A DNA stretch of 35,006 nt from Acidobacteriota bacterium. GTDB lineage: Bacteria; Acidobacteriota; Terriglobia; Terriglobales; Acidobacteriaceae. The translations under genes and the position numbers were made by a program. Every line of letters begins with the position of its first letter. Positions within the stretch are counted from its first letter, which is position 1. Shown in pieces: positions 7,786 to 16,161 of this stretch. Under the pieces are notes generated by a model. The model worked only from the letters and a program-made list of their open reading frames with translations. It was not told where the DNA came from and ran no database searches. Location: positions 1 through 35,006 of the forward strand of contig JAJZAL010000022.1 in NCBI GenBank assembly GCA_021799405.1, read 5' to 3'.

Positions 7786-9432
7786 ATGAAAAGACTTCGC
7801 AATAAGCTTCTGCTGTGCGCCATGGCTGTACTACTCTCGCTGGGCAACGTGGCGCACGCTCAAACCGGGCCCGCTGAGGCTCAGCTGAAGGCCGCTGCCG
7901 CCGCCGCACCCACGCCTGCGCAGATGGCGCAGGGCGATCCGGGCGGGACGATGACCGGTACCATCAACGATGTACCCGTCTCAAACCCCAAGGTGGGCGT
8001 TACCGTCGGTGACGTTGCCAACCAGGTTGGCCAGAACAAAATCGCCATCAACTTTGTCTGGACGTTGGTAACCGGCTTCCTGGTGATGTTCATGCAGGCC
8101 GGGTTCGCCATGGTGGAGGCCGGTCTTTGCCGCGTAAAGAACGCGAATCACACCTACATGATGAACTTCACCGTATATGCTTGCGGGCTGTTCGCGTATT
8201 GGTTGATAGGTTTCGCCATACAAATGGGAGGGGCCGCGGGCAACGGCAATCTTGGCGGTCTAGCCTCGTTGAGTGGCGAACATATGCTTACCCTTTTCGG
8301 TACGCATTGGGGTATCTGGGGCGAAAAAGGCATGTTCCTTTCAGGGCATACCTATGACGTTGGCGTGATGGTCATCTTCCTCTTTGAGATGGTCTTCATG
8401 GATACGGCACTGACCATTGTTACTGGTGCCGCCGCCGAGCGGTGGAAGTTCCTTACCTTCTGCGTTTCATCAGTTTTGATGGGCGCATTTACTTACCCAC
8501 TCTTCGGGAACTGGGCATGGGGCGGCGGATGGCTGTCGGCTCTGGGCTCCAACCTCGGCCTTGGCCATGGCTATTGCGACTTCGCGGGCTCCGGCGTGGT
8601 GCATGCAGTGGGCGGCGTGACTGCCCTTGCAGTGGCTCTCATCATTGGGCCGCGCATTGGCAAGTTCAATAAGGACGGATCGAGCAATGCCATCATCGGC
8701 CATGACATTTCGGCTGTGCTGGTCGGTTGCTTCATTCTGGCCTTTGGCTGGTTCGGCTTCAACCCCGGCAGCACGCTGGGAGCTTCCGCGGCCGGTAACC
8801 TTCGCATCGGCACCATCGCAGTGGATACCATGCTTGCCGGTTGCACCGGAACCTTTGGCGCGATTCTCTATATGTGGATCACCAAGGGCAAGCCGGACGC
8901 GTCGATGGCGGGTAACGGCCTGCTCGCTGGGCTGGTTGCTATTACGGCTCCCAGCGGCTTTGTGAACACCGTAGGCGCGGCCATCATTGGATTGATTGCC
9001 GGCGTGTTGGTTTGCTACAGCGTAGCCTTCGTCGAGAATGTCATGAAAGTCGATGATCCGGTCGGCGCCATCTCCGTCCATGGTACTTGCGGCCTGTGGG
9101 GTGTTCTTTCTGTAGGCCTCTTTGCTGACGGCAAGAGCAACTATGGTGGTGCGTGGAACGGCGTGAATGGCTCGGTGACTGGTCTATTCTACGGGGATCC
9201 CAACCAACTGGTCGCTCAACTGATTGGTATCGCCACACTCCTCGGTTTCGTTTTCACCTTCAGCTTTGTTCTTAACTGGATCCTAGATGTTCTGGTGGGT
9301 CAGCGTGTTTCCGCAGAGGCCGAGGTGGAAGGTCTTGATCTTCCAGAGATGGGTCAACTCGGATATCCCGAATTCATCTTTAAACCCGAACCCAGTTTCC
9401 TCACCTTGGCAGAAGCGCAAGCGACTGCCTAA
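7786..9432 (+). CDS. amt: Ammonium transporter Amt1
   Basis: A 548-residue Amt/MEP/Rh-family channel passing NH4+/NH3 across the inner membrane. It has a cleavable signal peptide (core LLLCAMAVLLSLG, cut near AHA-Q) as in E. coli AmtB, then an Ala/Pro-rich periplasmic extension of about 55 residues before the first helix, longer than usual. All pore signatures are present: GNWAWGGGWL (Trp148 equivalent), DFAGSGVVH (first twin His), GWFGFNPGS (Trp212, Phe215 and Ser219 equivalents) and VDDPVGAISVHG (second twin His). The cytosolic tail carries GLDLPEMGQLGYPEF. GGAG lies 8 bases before the ATG at 7786. It is last in the porin/small-protein operon, and a strong terminator follows. Unusually, no glnK/PII gene is next to it. 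Confidence 0.97.
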   Translation: MKRLRNKLLLCAMAVLLSLGNVAHAQTGPAEAQLKAAAAAAPTPAQMAQGDPGGTMTGTINDVPVSNPKVGVTVGDVANQVGQNKIAINFVWTLVTGFLVMFMQAGFAMVEAGLCRVKNANHTYMMNFTVYACGLFAYWLIGFAIQMGGAAGNGNLGGLASLSGEHMLTLFGTHWGIWGEKGMFLSGHTYDVGVMVIFLFEMVFMDTALTIVTGAAAERWKFLTFCVSSVLMGAFTYPLFGNWAWGGGWLSALGSNLGLGHGYCDFAGSGVVHAVGGVTALAVALIIGPRIGKFNKDGSSNAIIGHDISAVLVGCFILAFGWFGFNPGSTLGASAAGNLRIGTIAVDTMLAGCTGTFGAILYMWITKGKPDASMAGNGLLAGLVAITAPSGFVNTVGAAIIGLIAGVLVCYSVAFVENVMKVDDPVGAISVHGTCGLWGVLSVGLFADGKSNYGGAWNGVNGSVTGLFYGDPNQLVAQLIGIATLLGFVFTFSFVLNWILDVLVGQRVSAEAEVEGLDLPEMGQLGYPEFIFKPEPSFLTLAEAQATA

Positions 9433-9471
9433 ACCACAACCTCAACCTCCCTGTTCGTTCTCTCCTGAAAA

Positions 9472-9514
9472 GGGCAGGGTGAGCCAGCAAGATCTCACCC
9501 TGCCCCTTTTTTTT
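9472..9514 (+). terminator. Rho-independent terminator after amt1
   Basis: A perfect 12-bp stem (GGGCAGGGTGAG at 9472-9483 pairing with 9494-9505) with a 10-base loop and a run of eight T at 9507-9514. It ends the porin-to-Amt1 transcript 40 bases past the stop codon. Confidence 0.95.
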
Positions 9515-9562
9515 GAAGTGCCTGTTTCCGCCACGAAATGGACCGGCCTGGAGTACAAATCA

Positions 9563-10147
9563 ATGACCACGATGACCATCAAGCTTTCTGCGCCCAGTCA
9601 GGAAATGGCGATCAGCTCCGCCTCGTCAGTGGCTATAAGCTTTCCACCATCCATCCCGGAGCCGGCGCGTGCGCAACTCCTGCGCATGTTTCGTGACCCG
9701 AACGTTCTCGAACGACCGGAGCGGAGTGAACTGGTGGCACAGCTCAAGGAGGCCGTAGCCCTCGAACCGCAGGCCTCTGAACTGCGCGTCTTGCTGGGAA
9801 TGGCCCTATGCGTAAATTTTGACGGTCAGTCCGCTCTTGAAGAGCTTCGCGAGGCCTGCCGCCTGGCTCCCGACAGCTTTATTGCCCAACTCAAGTTCGG
9901 GGAATTGCTTATGCGCCTGCGCGTGTGCGATCAGGCTGCTGAGCGTACTCAACTTGCTGCTGAGCTAGCTGCCACTTCCCTGCAGGCCGAGTTGGCCCGC
10001 CGTCAGGCTACGACGATTCGGACGATGCAGCGCGAAGGGATTGAGCGTGGAGGATACGGGAAGCTGTTGAATGCTTTTCGCTTTGCGCATGTCTTTGCTA
10101 CTCGCCGGAAAGCAGATGAGAAGGCTGTTGTGCTTAGTACACAGTAG
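9563..10147 (+). CDS. TPR-like helical protein
   Basis: A 194-residue soluble protein with no signal peptide. The first 30 residues are Ser/Thr/Met-rich and probably disordered. Residues about 40-150 form paired amphipathic helices with tetratricopeptide spacing: LKEAVALEPQASELRVLLGMAL, then ALEELREACRLAPDSFIAQLKFGELL, each with the diagnostic A..L.P pattern. The tail is basic. The ATG at 9563 follows GGAG at nine bases; a longer in-frame reading would run back through the terminator and amt1 and is rejected. TPR domains mediate protein-protein contacts; the partner is unknown, but the position between Amt1 and the antiporter suggests a scaffold role in this cluster. Confidence 0.75.
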   Translation: MTTMTIKLSAPSQEMAISSASSVAISFPPSIPEPARAQLLRMFRDPNVLERPERSELVAQLKEAVALEPQASELRVLLGMALCVNFDGQSALEELREACRLAPDSFIAQLKFGELLMRLRVCDQAAERTQLAAELAATSLQAELARRQATTIRTMQREGIERGGYGKLLNAFRFAHVFATRRKADEKAVVLSTQ

Positions 10148-10274
10148 CGGATTGCGGTTGCCAATGCTTTTTGAGGCAAAGGCTTTTCATCGTTGCGATG
10201 GCTTGACCTGTCTATGCGAGCATCGGGCCCACAGTGCTGAATCATTCCCAGTGGGAGCGGAACTGCTGTAATCC

Positions 10275-11669
10275 ATGCCAGCTATTCTCCAACTCGCGTT
10301 ACTGATTGCCGTGCTTCTGCCAGCAAGCAAAATTGTTGCGTCTATCTTCAGCCGCTTTGGAATCCCAGGAATCATCGGCGAACTGATGGTAGGCATCTTG
10401 GCCGGGCCAGGGGCGCTCAATATCATGCACCTGCGTATGTTTGAGGGTAGCCGCGCCGATAGTGCTTTCATGTTGCTTGCGCAGTTCGGAGGCCTGGTTC
10501 TGATGTTCATTGCCGGTTTTGAGACAGATATAGACCGGATGAAAGAAGCCGGTGGAACGGCCTTTCTGGTCGCGCTGTCCGGGGTTATCTGGCCATTTTT
10601 TCTGGGCTCCGCTGCCTGCCATCTGTTTGGACTTCCCTGGAACGTAGCGCTTTTTCTTGGGGGAGCACTGACGGCCACCAGCGTGTCTATTTCCGCGCGC
10701 ACTCTCATGGATGCTGGGCGAATGTCGTCGCCCGAGGCCACCGTGATTCTGGGTGCCGCCGTTATCGATGACGTAATGGGTCTGTTTGTGCTGGCGTTTT
10801 TAACGGCTACAGCCAGTGGTGTGAACGTGGATTCCTTCGGCGTCGCACCTGCAGCTGCCGTCTGGATGCAGCACCACATCGGTTTTGCTGCACGTTTTCC
10901 GTTACTAGTTCGCATGGTGCTGATCGCCGTTAGCGTGGGTGTCTTCTTCGTAGTCGGTTACGGAGGAGCGAAGCGATGGCTAGATCCTTTGATTCTGCAG
11001 ATGCGCCGTCTTTCCTCGGCTGAGGCCGTTACCAGTTGCGTCCTCGCGTTGGTGCTGATTTATGCTATCGGAGCTGAATGGCTGGGCTCCGTTGCCGGCA
11101 TCACCGGAGCCTACCTGCTCGGCTACGTATTTGCGGGCTCAGAGTTCAAAGCCGACGTCGAGCGCACCTTCCATGCACTCGGCCACGGCCTGCTTATCCC
11201 GCTCTTCTTTGTCTCGATTGGTCTCACCAGCAATTTCCGCGCCCTCGGCGGGCATTGGATGCTGCTTGGGGCGATATTCGTGATTGCCGTGATTACAAAG
11301 ATATTCGGCTGCGGGCTGGCGGCCATAGCCCGCGGCATGAGCTTTGTACGCAGCTTGCGGATTGGTTGCGGTATGGTTTCGCGCGGAGAAGTAGGTGTGA
11401 TTGTCGCCGCCATGGCCGTACGCGCGAGGATTTTCACGCAATCGCAGGTGGCATTGATGGTAGCTGTGGTATTGCTCACGACCCTGCTGACTCCTCTCGC
11501 TCTGCGTGGCGCATTCCAGCTCCGCTGCCCTGAAGATGACGAGGATATTTCCGGTGGCGCGGCCAAGTACGACGAAATCGCCCCGCCTGTTCCGTCATAC
11601 TCGAGCATCGAGTCTACCGATTTGAGCCAGACCGAACGTCCCGTTTCTCGGAGCCTCGCAGGGGCATAG
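10275..11669 (+). CDS. Cation:proton antiporter (CPA2, KefB-like)
   Basis: A 464-residue membrane protein with about 12-13 helices. It has the CPA2 hallmarks PGIIGELMVGILAGP in the first helices, a GGALTATSVSISARTL segment, and the ion-binding aspartate pair in VIDDVMGLFVLA. A C-terminal cytosolic tail of about 50 residues is polar and Ser-rich, without an RCK/TrkA_N nucleotide-binding domain, so the ligand-gated KefB/KefC form is excluded. Family members exchange Na+ or K+ for H+ across the inner membrane. In this cluster it could handle the charge and pH consequences of ammonium or potassium fluxes, which is inference. It starts 127 bases after the TPR gene and has only a weak, distant ribosome site. 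Confidence 0.93.
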   Translation: MPAILQLALLIAVLLPASKIVASIFSRFGIPGIIGELMVGILAGPGALNIMHLRMFEGSRADSAFMLLAQFGGLVLMFIAGFETDIDRMKEAGGTAFLVALSGVIWPFFLGSAACHLFGLPWNVALFLGGALTATSVSISARTLMDAGRMSSPEATVILGAAVIDDVMGLFVLAFLTATASGVNVDSFGVAPAAAVWMQHHIGFAARFPLLVRMVLIAVSVGVFFVVGYGGAKRWLDPLILQMRRLSSAEAVTSCVLALVLIYAIGAEWLGSVAGITGAYLLGYVFAGSEFKADVERTFHALGHGLLIPLFFVSIGLTSNFRALGGHWMLLGAIFVIAVITKIFGCGLAAIARGMSFVRSLRIGCGMVSRGEVGVIVAAMAVRARIFTQSQVALMVAVVLLTTLLTPLALRGAFQLRCPEDDEDISGGAAKYDEIAPPVPSYSSIESTDLSQTERPVSRSLAGA

Positions 11670-11762
11670 GAAGGGTGCGGGATTTGCCAGGTGTGTTCCG
11701 GGTTCGCTTCCGCGCAAGAAAGACTGCATTCGCTAGCATCCGTTACCTGAAAATGCACTATC

Positions 11763-11972
11763 ATGAGCGGCATGACGACATTAACGCTGCAAACGCGTTT
11801 GGCTGGTCTGGCGCTTTTGGTTGCCGGATGGATTGTCCTGCTATTCTCAATTGTCCTCTTGTCTACGCCGGTTTTGCGGTACGTCTTTGTCATCGCCGGC
11901 CTGCTGGTCGAGTTGCTCGGCCTCGCGATGGTCGGCTTGCACCATCGTTCTGAAACAGGAGGCCGAGCATGA
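11763..11972 (+). CDS. Two-helix 69-residue membrane protein overlapping amt2
   Basis: The 69-residue product has two predicted helices (about 11-33 and 38-58) and a short polar tail HHRSETGGRA. Its TGA overlaps the next start in an ATGA junction at 11969-11972, the signature of translational coupling, which is the best evidence that this small frame is real. The AGGAGG serving the next gene lies inside its last codons. The start could also be the ATG at 11772. No named family is recognised. It may be an accessory subunit of the atypical Amt it precedes. Confidence 0.65.
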   Translation: MSGMTTLTLQTRLAGLALLVAGWIVLLFSIVLLSTPVLRYVFVIAGLLVELLGLAMVGLHHRSETGGRA

Positions 11973-13252
11973 TGTACGCTGACGAGCCCATCGCCGTTCT
12001 CTGCATTGTGCTCATAGCGGGATTGCCGCTGGCACTGGCTGGACTAGCGCTCCTCAACACGGGGCTCGGCCGCTCGCGCAGCGCGGCGCAGTCCCTGCTC
12101 GGAGCTCTTCTGGCGGTATCCGTATCAGCCGTCGCGTTCTGCATTCTGGGCTTTTCCTTTGCCGGCTTCCAGGGCATGACGTCGTACTCGATGGTCCTCG
12201 GCTCAGCACGGCTCGACTGGATCGGCGGGACCGGGCTTTTTTTCAGCGGTTTGCAATGGGACGGTTCCCTGCCAGGTTATGCCGCTGCCTTTGAGATATT
12301 TGCTGTCGGTTTGGCTGCACTCATTCCATGGGGTGCAGGTGCGGACCGCTGGCGGCTGCGCGCCATCGGACTGGCCTCGGTTCTCATTGGCGGGCTTCTC
12401 TTTCCTGTCTTCACTCACTGGGTCTGGGGTGGAGGGTGGTTGTCTGCTCTTGGAGCAAGCTTCCAAATCGGGTCCGGTTTTCTCGACCCTGGCGGAGCGG
12501 CTACGGTACAGGCGTTTGGCGGCATCACGGCGCTGGTTGTTGTCTGGCTACTTGGCCCGCGGAGCACTAAATTTTCGGGTTCCGAGGCGCCACGGGCCAT
12601 TCCCGGCCACCACATGATTTACGTCCTTTTCGGCTGCATGCTGCTGTTGCCGGGATGGCTCGCCTTCAACCTGCTCGGCGCCACGCTCTTTGCCGGCACC
12701 ACGCCGCAGCTGCTGGTTCCGGTGGCGATCAATACACTGCTCTGTTCGGCCATGGCTCTGCTTGCAGCCCTGTTTATCACGCGCATTCGTTTTGGTAAGC
12801 CTGATGCCTCACTTTGCGCGAACGGATGGGTTGCCGGGCTTGTGACCAGCAGCGCCATTGCCGCCTATGCCTCCCCCGCCGCTGCTATGATCGCGGGCGC
12901 ACTGATTGGGGGTGCATTGCCCTGGCTCGTCGAGCTCCTTGAGGTCTACGGACGCGTTGACGACCCCTCGGGGGCGATTGCTGTTCATGGCATCGCCGGC
13001 TTATGGGGCCTATTTGCGCTGGGATTCATGGGATCATTTCCGCCGGGACAAATGCTGGCGCAACTAATCGGCATCGGGACGCTACTAGGATTGGTGCTGC
13101 CGTTTGCTTACGGCTGCTTCTGGCTCGTGAACAAGGTATTCCCCTTCCGCACCACTCCGGAAGGCGAGCGTCTTGGCATGGACCTGCACGAACTCGGTGC
13201 TGGAGCGTACCCGGAATTTGTGATTTACGGGGATGATTTTCTGCCACGATGA
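11969..13252 (+). CDS. Atypical Amt-family protein (Amt2)
   Basis: A 427-residue Amt-family membrane protein about 120 residues shorter than its neighbour Amt1, lacking the signal peptide and periplasmic extension. Amt landmarks retained are HWVWGGGWLSALG, the structural Asp in LDPGG, GWLAFN, RFGKPDASLCANG, VDDPSGAIAVHG and the tail GMDLHELGAGAYPEF. Two pore positions differ: the first twin His is Gln181 (CAG at 12509-12511), eight residues after the conserved Asp, and the recruitment-site Ser equivalent is Gly237. The second His is kept. In Amt biochemistry the twin-His pair governs conduction and selectivity, so altered transport or a sensory role is possible. AGGAGG lies 6 bases before the ATG at 11969. 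It is followed by a Ser/Thr kinase and glutamine synthetase on the same strand. Confidence 0.93.
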   Translation: MMYADEPIAVLCIVLIAGLPLALAGLALLNTGLGRSRSAAQSLLGALLAVSVSAVAFCILGFSFAGFQGMTSYSMVLGSARLDWIGGTGLFFSGLQWDGSLPGYAAAFEIFAVGLAALIPWGAGADRWRLRAIGLASVLIGGLLFPVFTHWVWGGGWLSALGASFQIGSGFLDPGGAATVQAFGGITALVVVWLLGPRSTKFSGSEAPRAIPGHHMIYVLFGCMLLLPGWLAFNLLGATLFAGTTPQLLVPVAINTLLCSAMALLAALFITRIRFGKPDASLCANGWVAGLVTSSAIAAYASPAAAMIAGALIGGALPWLVELLEVYGRVDDPSGAIAVHGIAGLWGLFALGFMGSFPPGQMLAQLIGIGTLLGLVLPFAYGCFWLVNKVFPFRTTPEGERLGMDLHELGAGAYPEFVIYGDDFLPR

Positions 13253-13346
13253 GTCACACAAAAGGCGAGGGTTGAAATAAGCGCGACAAAACCCAAAATG
13301 TCGCAGTACCTTCACGTATTCCTTATGTCATTGCTGACTATACTTC

Positions 13347-13372
13347 AGCCATGCCAGAGCCCCTGCATGGCT
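13347..13372 (+). promoter_or_regulatory. Inverted repeat upstream of the kinase gene
   Basis: AGCCATGC at 13347-13354 and GCATGGCT at 13365-13372 are perfect 8-base arms around a 10-base centre, 56 bases before the kinase ATG. A TATACT hexamer lies just upstream at 13339-13344 and could be a -10 box, but no good -35 is seen. There is no T run, so an operator or 5' leader hairpin is more likely than a terminator. Confidence 0.35.
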
Positions 13373-13428
13373 AAAGTTCAAAAATCCGAATTGCCCGTGG
13401 CCGGTCGCGGGTCGATGACGAACCATTC

Positions 13429-14406
13429 ATGACGACGCACACTGAAGTCGATGTCGGGGATACACTCGACCACTACCGCATTGATGCCGTGGTTGCCGAA
13501 ACCGGCATGACGACCGTTTTTCGTGCGACCGATATGCAGAGTGGCCGGCAGGTTGCTATCAAGGTGCCGCACGCTTCCATGGAAGTCGATCCCGTTTTCT
13601 CCGAGCGCTTCAAGCGCGAGGAGGAAATTGGTACCTCCATGCATCACCCCAACGTGATGCAGATTTTCCCGCACCACGACCATTCGCGAACCTTCATGGT
13701 GATGGAGTGGGTGCCAGGCAAACTACTGCGGACCATTCTGAATGAGCAGGGCAAGCTGCCTCCCGAGCGTGCCATCCGTATCACCGTCGGCATTCTGCAT
13801 GCGCTCGAGTATATTCACAATCACGGCGTGGTCCACCGCGACCTAAAGCCCGAAAACATCATGGTCGACGAACAAGACCATATCAAGCTCATCGACTTCG
13901 GGATCGCGTCCAAGGAAGGCGCCAAGCGCGTCACCTATACCGGCTACACTCAAGCGCTCGGCAGCCCTGACTACATTTCCCCCGAGCAGGTGAAGGGCAA
14001 ACGCGGCGACGCCCGTTCTGATCTCTATTCGCTGGGTGTGATGCTTTACGAGATGCTCACCGGTGCAACGCCGTTTTCCGGGCCTTCACCGCTAGCCGTG
14101 ATGAACGACCGGCTCATCAACCATCCCACGCCGCCGCGCGAGGTCAACCCGGGAATCAGCCCACACCTTCAGGAAGTTCTCTATCGTGCACTGGAGCGTG
14201 ACCCGCACAATCGCTACCCCACAGCACATGCGTTTGCCTGGGATCTCGAAAATCTTGACAGAGTTGGCGTCTCAGAACGCGCGGAGCTGCGCGACTGGAA
14301 GAAGCGCAGCGCAGGGACCTGGCGCAAGGTGCTTTACTATGCCGTGCTGGCCATTATCCCGCTGGCGTTATTTGCTGCGATGCTGCTGCTCTCCGGCCGC
14401 CGCTAA
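13429..14406 (+). CDS. Membrane-anchored Ser/Thr protein kinase (Hanks type)
   Basis: The 325-residue protein has a kinase domain at about residues 15-275: ATP-binding Lys45 in VAIKVPH, catalytic loop HRDLKPEN (Asp138, Asn143), DFG at 156-158, the activation segment with TGYTQALGSPDYISPEQ and the APE-like SPE. The glycine loop is degenerate: AETGMTTVF replaces G.GGMG.VY, so the first glycines are missing. A single transmembrane helix (about 301-322) and a stub GRR end the protein, so there is no periplasmic PASTA or other sensor domain; input must come from a partner. It sits between amt2 (176 bases upstream) and the glutamine synthetase gene (120 bases downstream), pointing to nitrogen control. 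The cognate PP2C phosphatase may be the one at 18385. Confidence 0.95.
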   Translation: MTTHTEVDVGDTLDHYRIDAVVAETGMTTVFRATDMQSGRQVAIKVPHASMEVDPVFSERFKREEEIGTSMHHPNVMQIFPHHDHSRTFMVMEWVPGKLLRTILNEQGKLPPERAIRITVGILHALEYIHNHGVVHRDLKPENIMVDEQDHIKLIDFGIASKEGAKRVTYTGYTQALGSPDYISPEQVKGKRGDARSDLYSLGVMLYEMLTGATPFSGPSPLAVMNDRLINHPTPPREVNPGISPHLQEVLYRALERDPHNRYPTAHAFAWDLENLDRVGVSERAELRDWKKRSAGTWRKVLYYAVLAIIPLALFAAMLLLSGRR

Positions 14407-14526
14407 CGCGCAAGTCGAACGGATGATTAGATCTGTCCCCGCATCTTCATGGAATCCTCATGCCCTTGTCCATAGTGTCAGAGTGTGACCCCCACGTCGG
14501 GGCACAGCATTGGAGGAGACACATTC

Positions 14527-15957
14527 ATGTCGAGCGAGTACCGTAATTTCCTCGCACTGAGTTATGAAGAACTGGAAGAGCTGAATCTGAAAGCCAAGGC
14601 TGAACGTCTAAGCCGCGTACCCGAAGATGAGGTTCGCGAAGAGCGCCTGAAATATCTCACCGACGAGAAGCGTATCAAGGCCGTTACTGTTCTGTTCAGT
14701 GACCTCGAAGGCCGCCTGCACCTGCTGGACTACGACAAGAAGTTCCTGCTCAAGAGCTACGACAACCTCACCTTCGACGGTTCGTCGATTCGCGGCTTTA
14801 CCGCGCAAAAGGAAAGCGACCTGCGGCTGGGCATCGACTGGAGTGCCTTTTACTGGGTTCCAGCCGACGTTTTCGGAAGCGGGAAGGTGGTCGTTTTCGG
14901 CTCGGTCATCGACAAGAATGGCACCCCGTACTCCGGTGACCTGCGCGGCGTGTTGCAGGCATACGCCAAGAAACTCTTTGAGGAAAAGGGATATACGCTG
15001 AATGCCGCCAACGAGATCGAGGGCTTCCTGTTCAGTGGTGCCGAGGCCGAGCGAACCTTCCACCTGACCGGCAAATTCGAGTTCGTCAATACCGGTGGCT
15101 ATTATCACTCCCTCCCGGGCGATCCGCTGCGCCGCTTCATTGACACCGCGGCCGAAGTGCAGCGCGCGATGGGTTTTCAGAATGAGAAAGACCATCCGGA
15201 AGTGGCTCCCTCGCAGTTTGAAATCAACTACGGCTATGGCGAAGTCGTAGCCGCTGCGGATCAGATCCAGCTTTACAAGCTGCTGGCCCGCCAGATCGCC
15301 AATAATATGGGCTATACGGCATCCTTTCTGCCCAAGCCGGTGGTTGGTGTCAACGGCAGTGGCATGCATACCAACCTTTCCGTTTCCAAGGATGGCGCCA
15401 ACCTGATGTGGGATCCCGAGGGAATCGAGAAGATTTCGACCTTCGGCTGGGAATTCGTCGATCGCATCCTGTCGCATGCGCTCGATATTTGCCTGATTCT
15501 CAATTCCAGCGTGAATTCCTACCGCCGTCTCGATCCTCACTTCGAGGCGCCAAACCAGATCAAGGCCTCGGCCACCGACCGGGGCTCGATGGTCCGTATT
15601 CCTATTGGAAATTCGAAGTCCGCCCGCGTGGAGCTTCGCTCAGTCGCTCCGGATGCCAATCCTTACCTCACGCTCTACGCGGTCTTCAAAACGGGGCTGG
15701 AAGGCACGACGCTCAGCATGGAGGGTCTGCGTCAAGCCGAGCGTTACCTGCCCAGCGACATTCATGCCGCGCTGCACGATTTCCGCGCGTCGGAGTGGAT
15801 CACGAAGATTCTCGGCGAAGACGTCAAGTCGCGCTACGTGGATCTCAAGCAGGCATCAGCTGATCGCTGCGCACGCTTGCTGGGCACTTTTGTGAAACCG
15901 GCTGAGGTGCAATACCATCATGAGGTTTACAATCAGGCGTTATGGAACCTCTTCTAG
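14527..15957 (+). CDS. glnA: Glutamine synthetase, type I-like
   Basis: A 476-residue cytosolic enzyme that makes glutamine from glutamate, ammonia and ATP. The N-terminal beta-grasp region includes YDNLTFDGSSIRGF. The catalytic domain shows NEIEGFLF (metal-binding Glu), NGSGMHTNLS, NSYRRLDPHFEAPN and the glutamate-binding region ending SARVELRSVAPDANPYL. The C-terminal part lacks the NLYDLP adenylylation motif of the E. coli type (I-beta); it reads SMEGLRQAERYLPSDIHAALHDF instead. Regulation by AMP transfer is therefore unlikely. The first 40 residues (SYEELEELNLKAKAERL) form a charged helical extension. The ATG at 14527 has GGAGGAG at 14512-14518; the upstream in-frame ATG at 14485 is rejected. 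It follows amt2 and the kinase and ends in a terminator. Confidence 0.96.
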   Translation: MSSEYRNFLALSYEELEELNLKAKAERLSRVPEDEVREERLKYLTDEKRIKAVTVLFSDLEGRLHLLDYDKKFLLKSYDNLTFDGSSIRGFTAQKESDLRLGIDWSAFYWVPADVFGSGKVVVFGSVIDKNGTPYSGDLRGVLQAYAKKLFEEKGYTLNAANEIEGFLFSGAEAERTFHLTGKFEFVNTGGYYHSLPGDPLRRFIDTAAEVQRAMGFQNEKDHPEVAPSQFEINYGYGEVVAAADQIQLYKLLARQIANNMGYTASFLPKPVVGVNGSGMHTNLSVSKDGANLMWDPEGIEKISTFGWEFVDRILSHALDICLILNSSVNSYRRLDPHFEAPNQIKASATDRGSMVRIPIGNSKSARVELRSVAPDANPYLTLYAVFKTGLEGTTLSMEGLRQAERYLPSDIHAALHDFRASEWITKILGEDVKSRYVDLKQASADRCARLLGTFVKPAEVQYHHEVYNQALWNLF

Positions 15958-16113
15958 ATTCATGATGCTTATCTAAGTGTGAAGCACCATGAGTGGTGCC
16001 AAAGCTGACGGGATCTGCGTTAGCCTGCAGGGCCGCCATCGAAGAACTCATCGATCGAGCGGTCTGTCCTCGTTCCCAACGAACCCCGGCCAGTTCAAGG
16101 CACGAAGGGCAAG

Positions 16114-16141
16114 AAGCCCCGAACATCCGTTCGGGGCTTTT
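16114..16141 (+). terminator. glnA: Rho-independent terminator after glutamine synthetase
   Basis: An 11-bp stem, AAGCCCCGAAC (16114-16124) with 16129-16139, a four-base loop and four T at 16138-16141. It lies between convergent genes; the reverse strand has only CTTCTT after the stem, so it serves mainly the plus strand. Confidence 0.85.
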
Positions 16142-16161
16142 GTAACAGGGACCGAACGCTC

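Noticed and set aside
14608..15540. 310-codon minus-strand frame inside glutamine synthetase
   Set aside because: Mirror of a highly conserved enzyme gene in a GC-biased genome; no recognisable motif.
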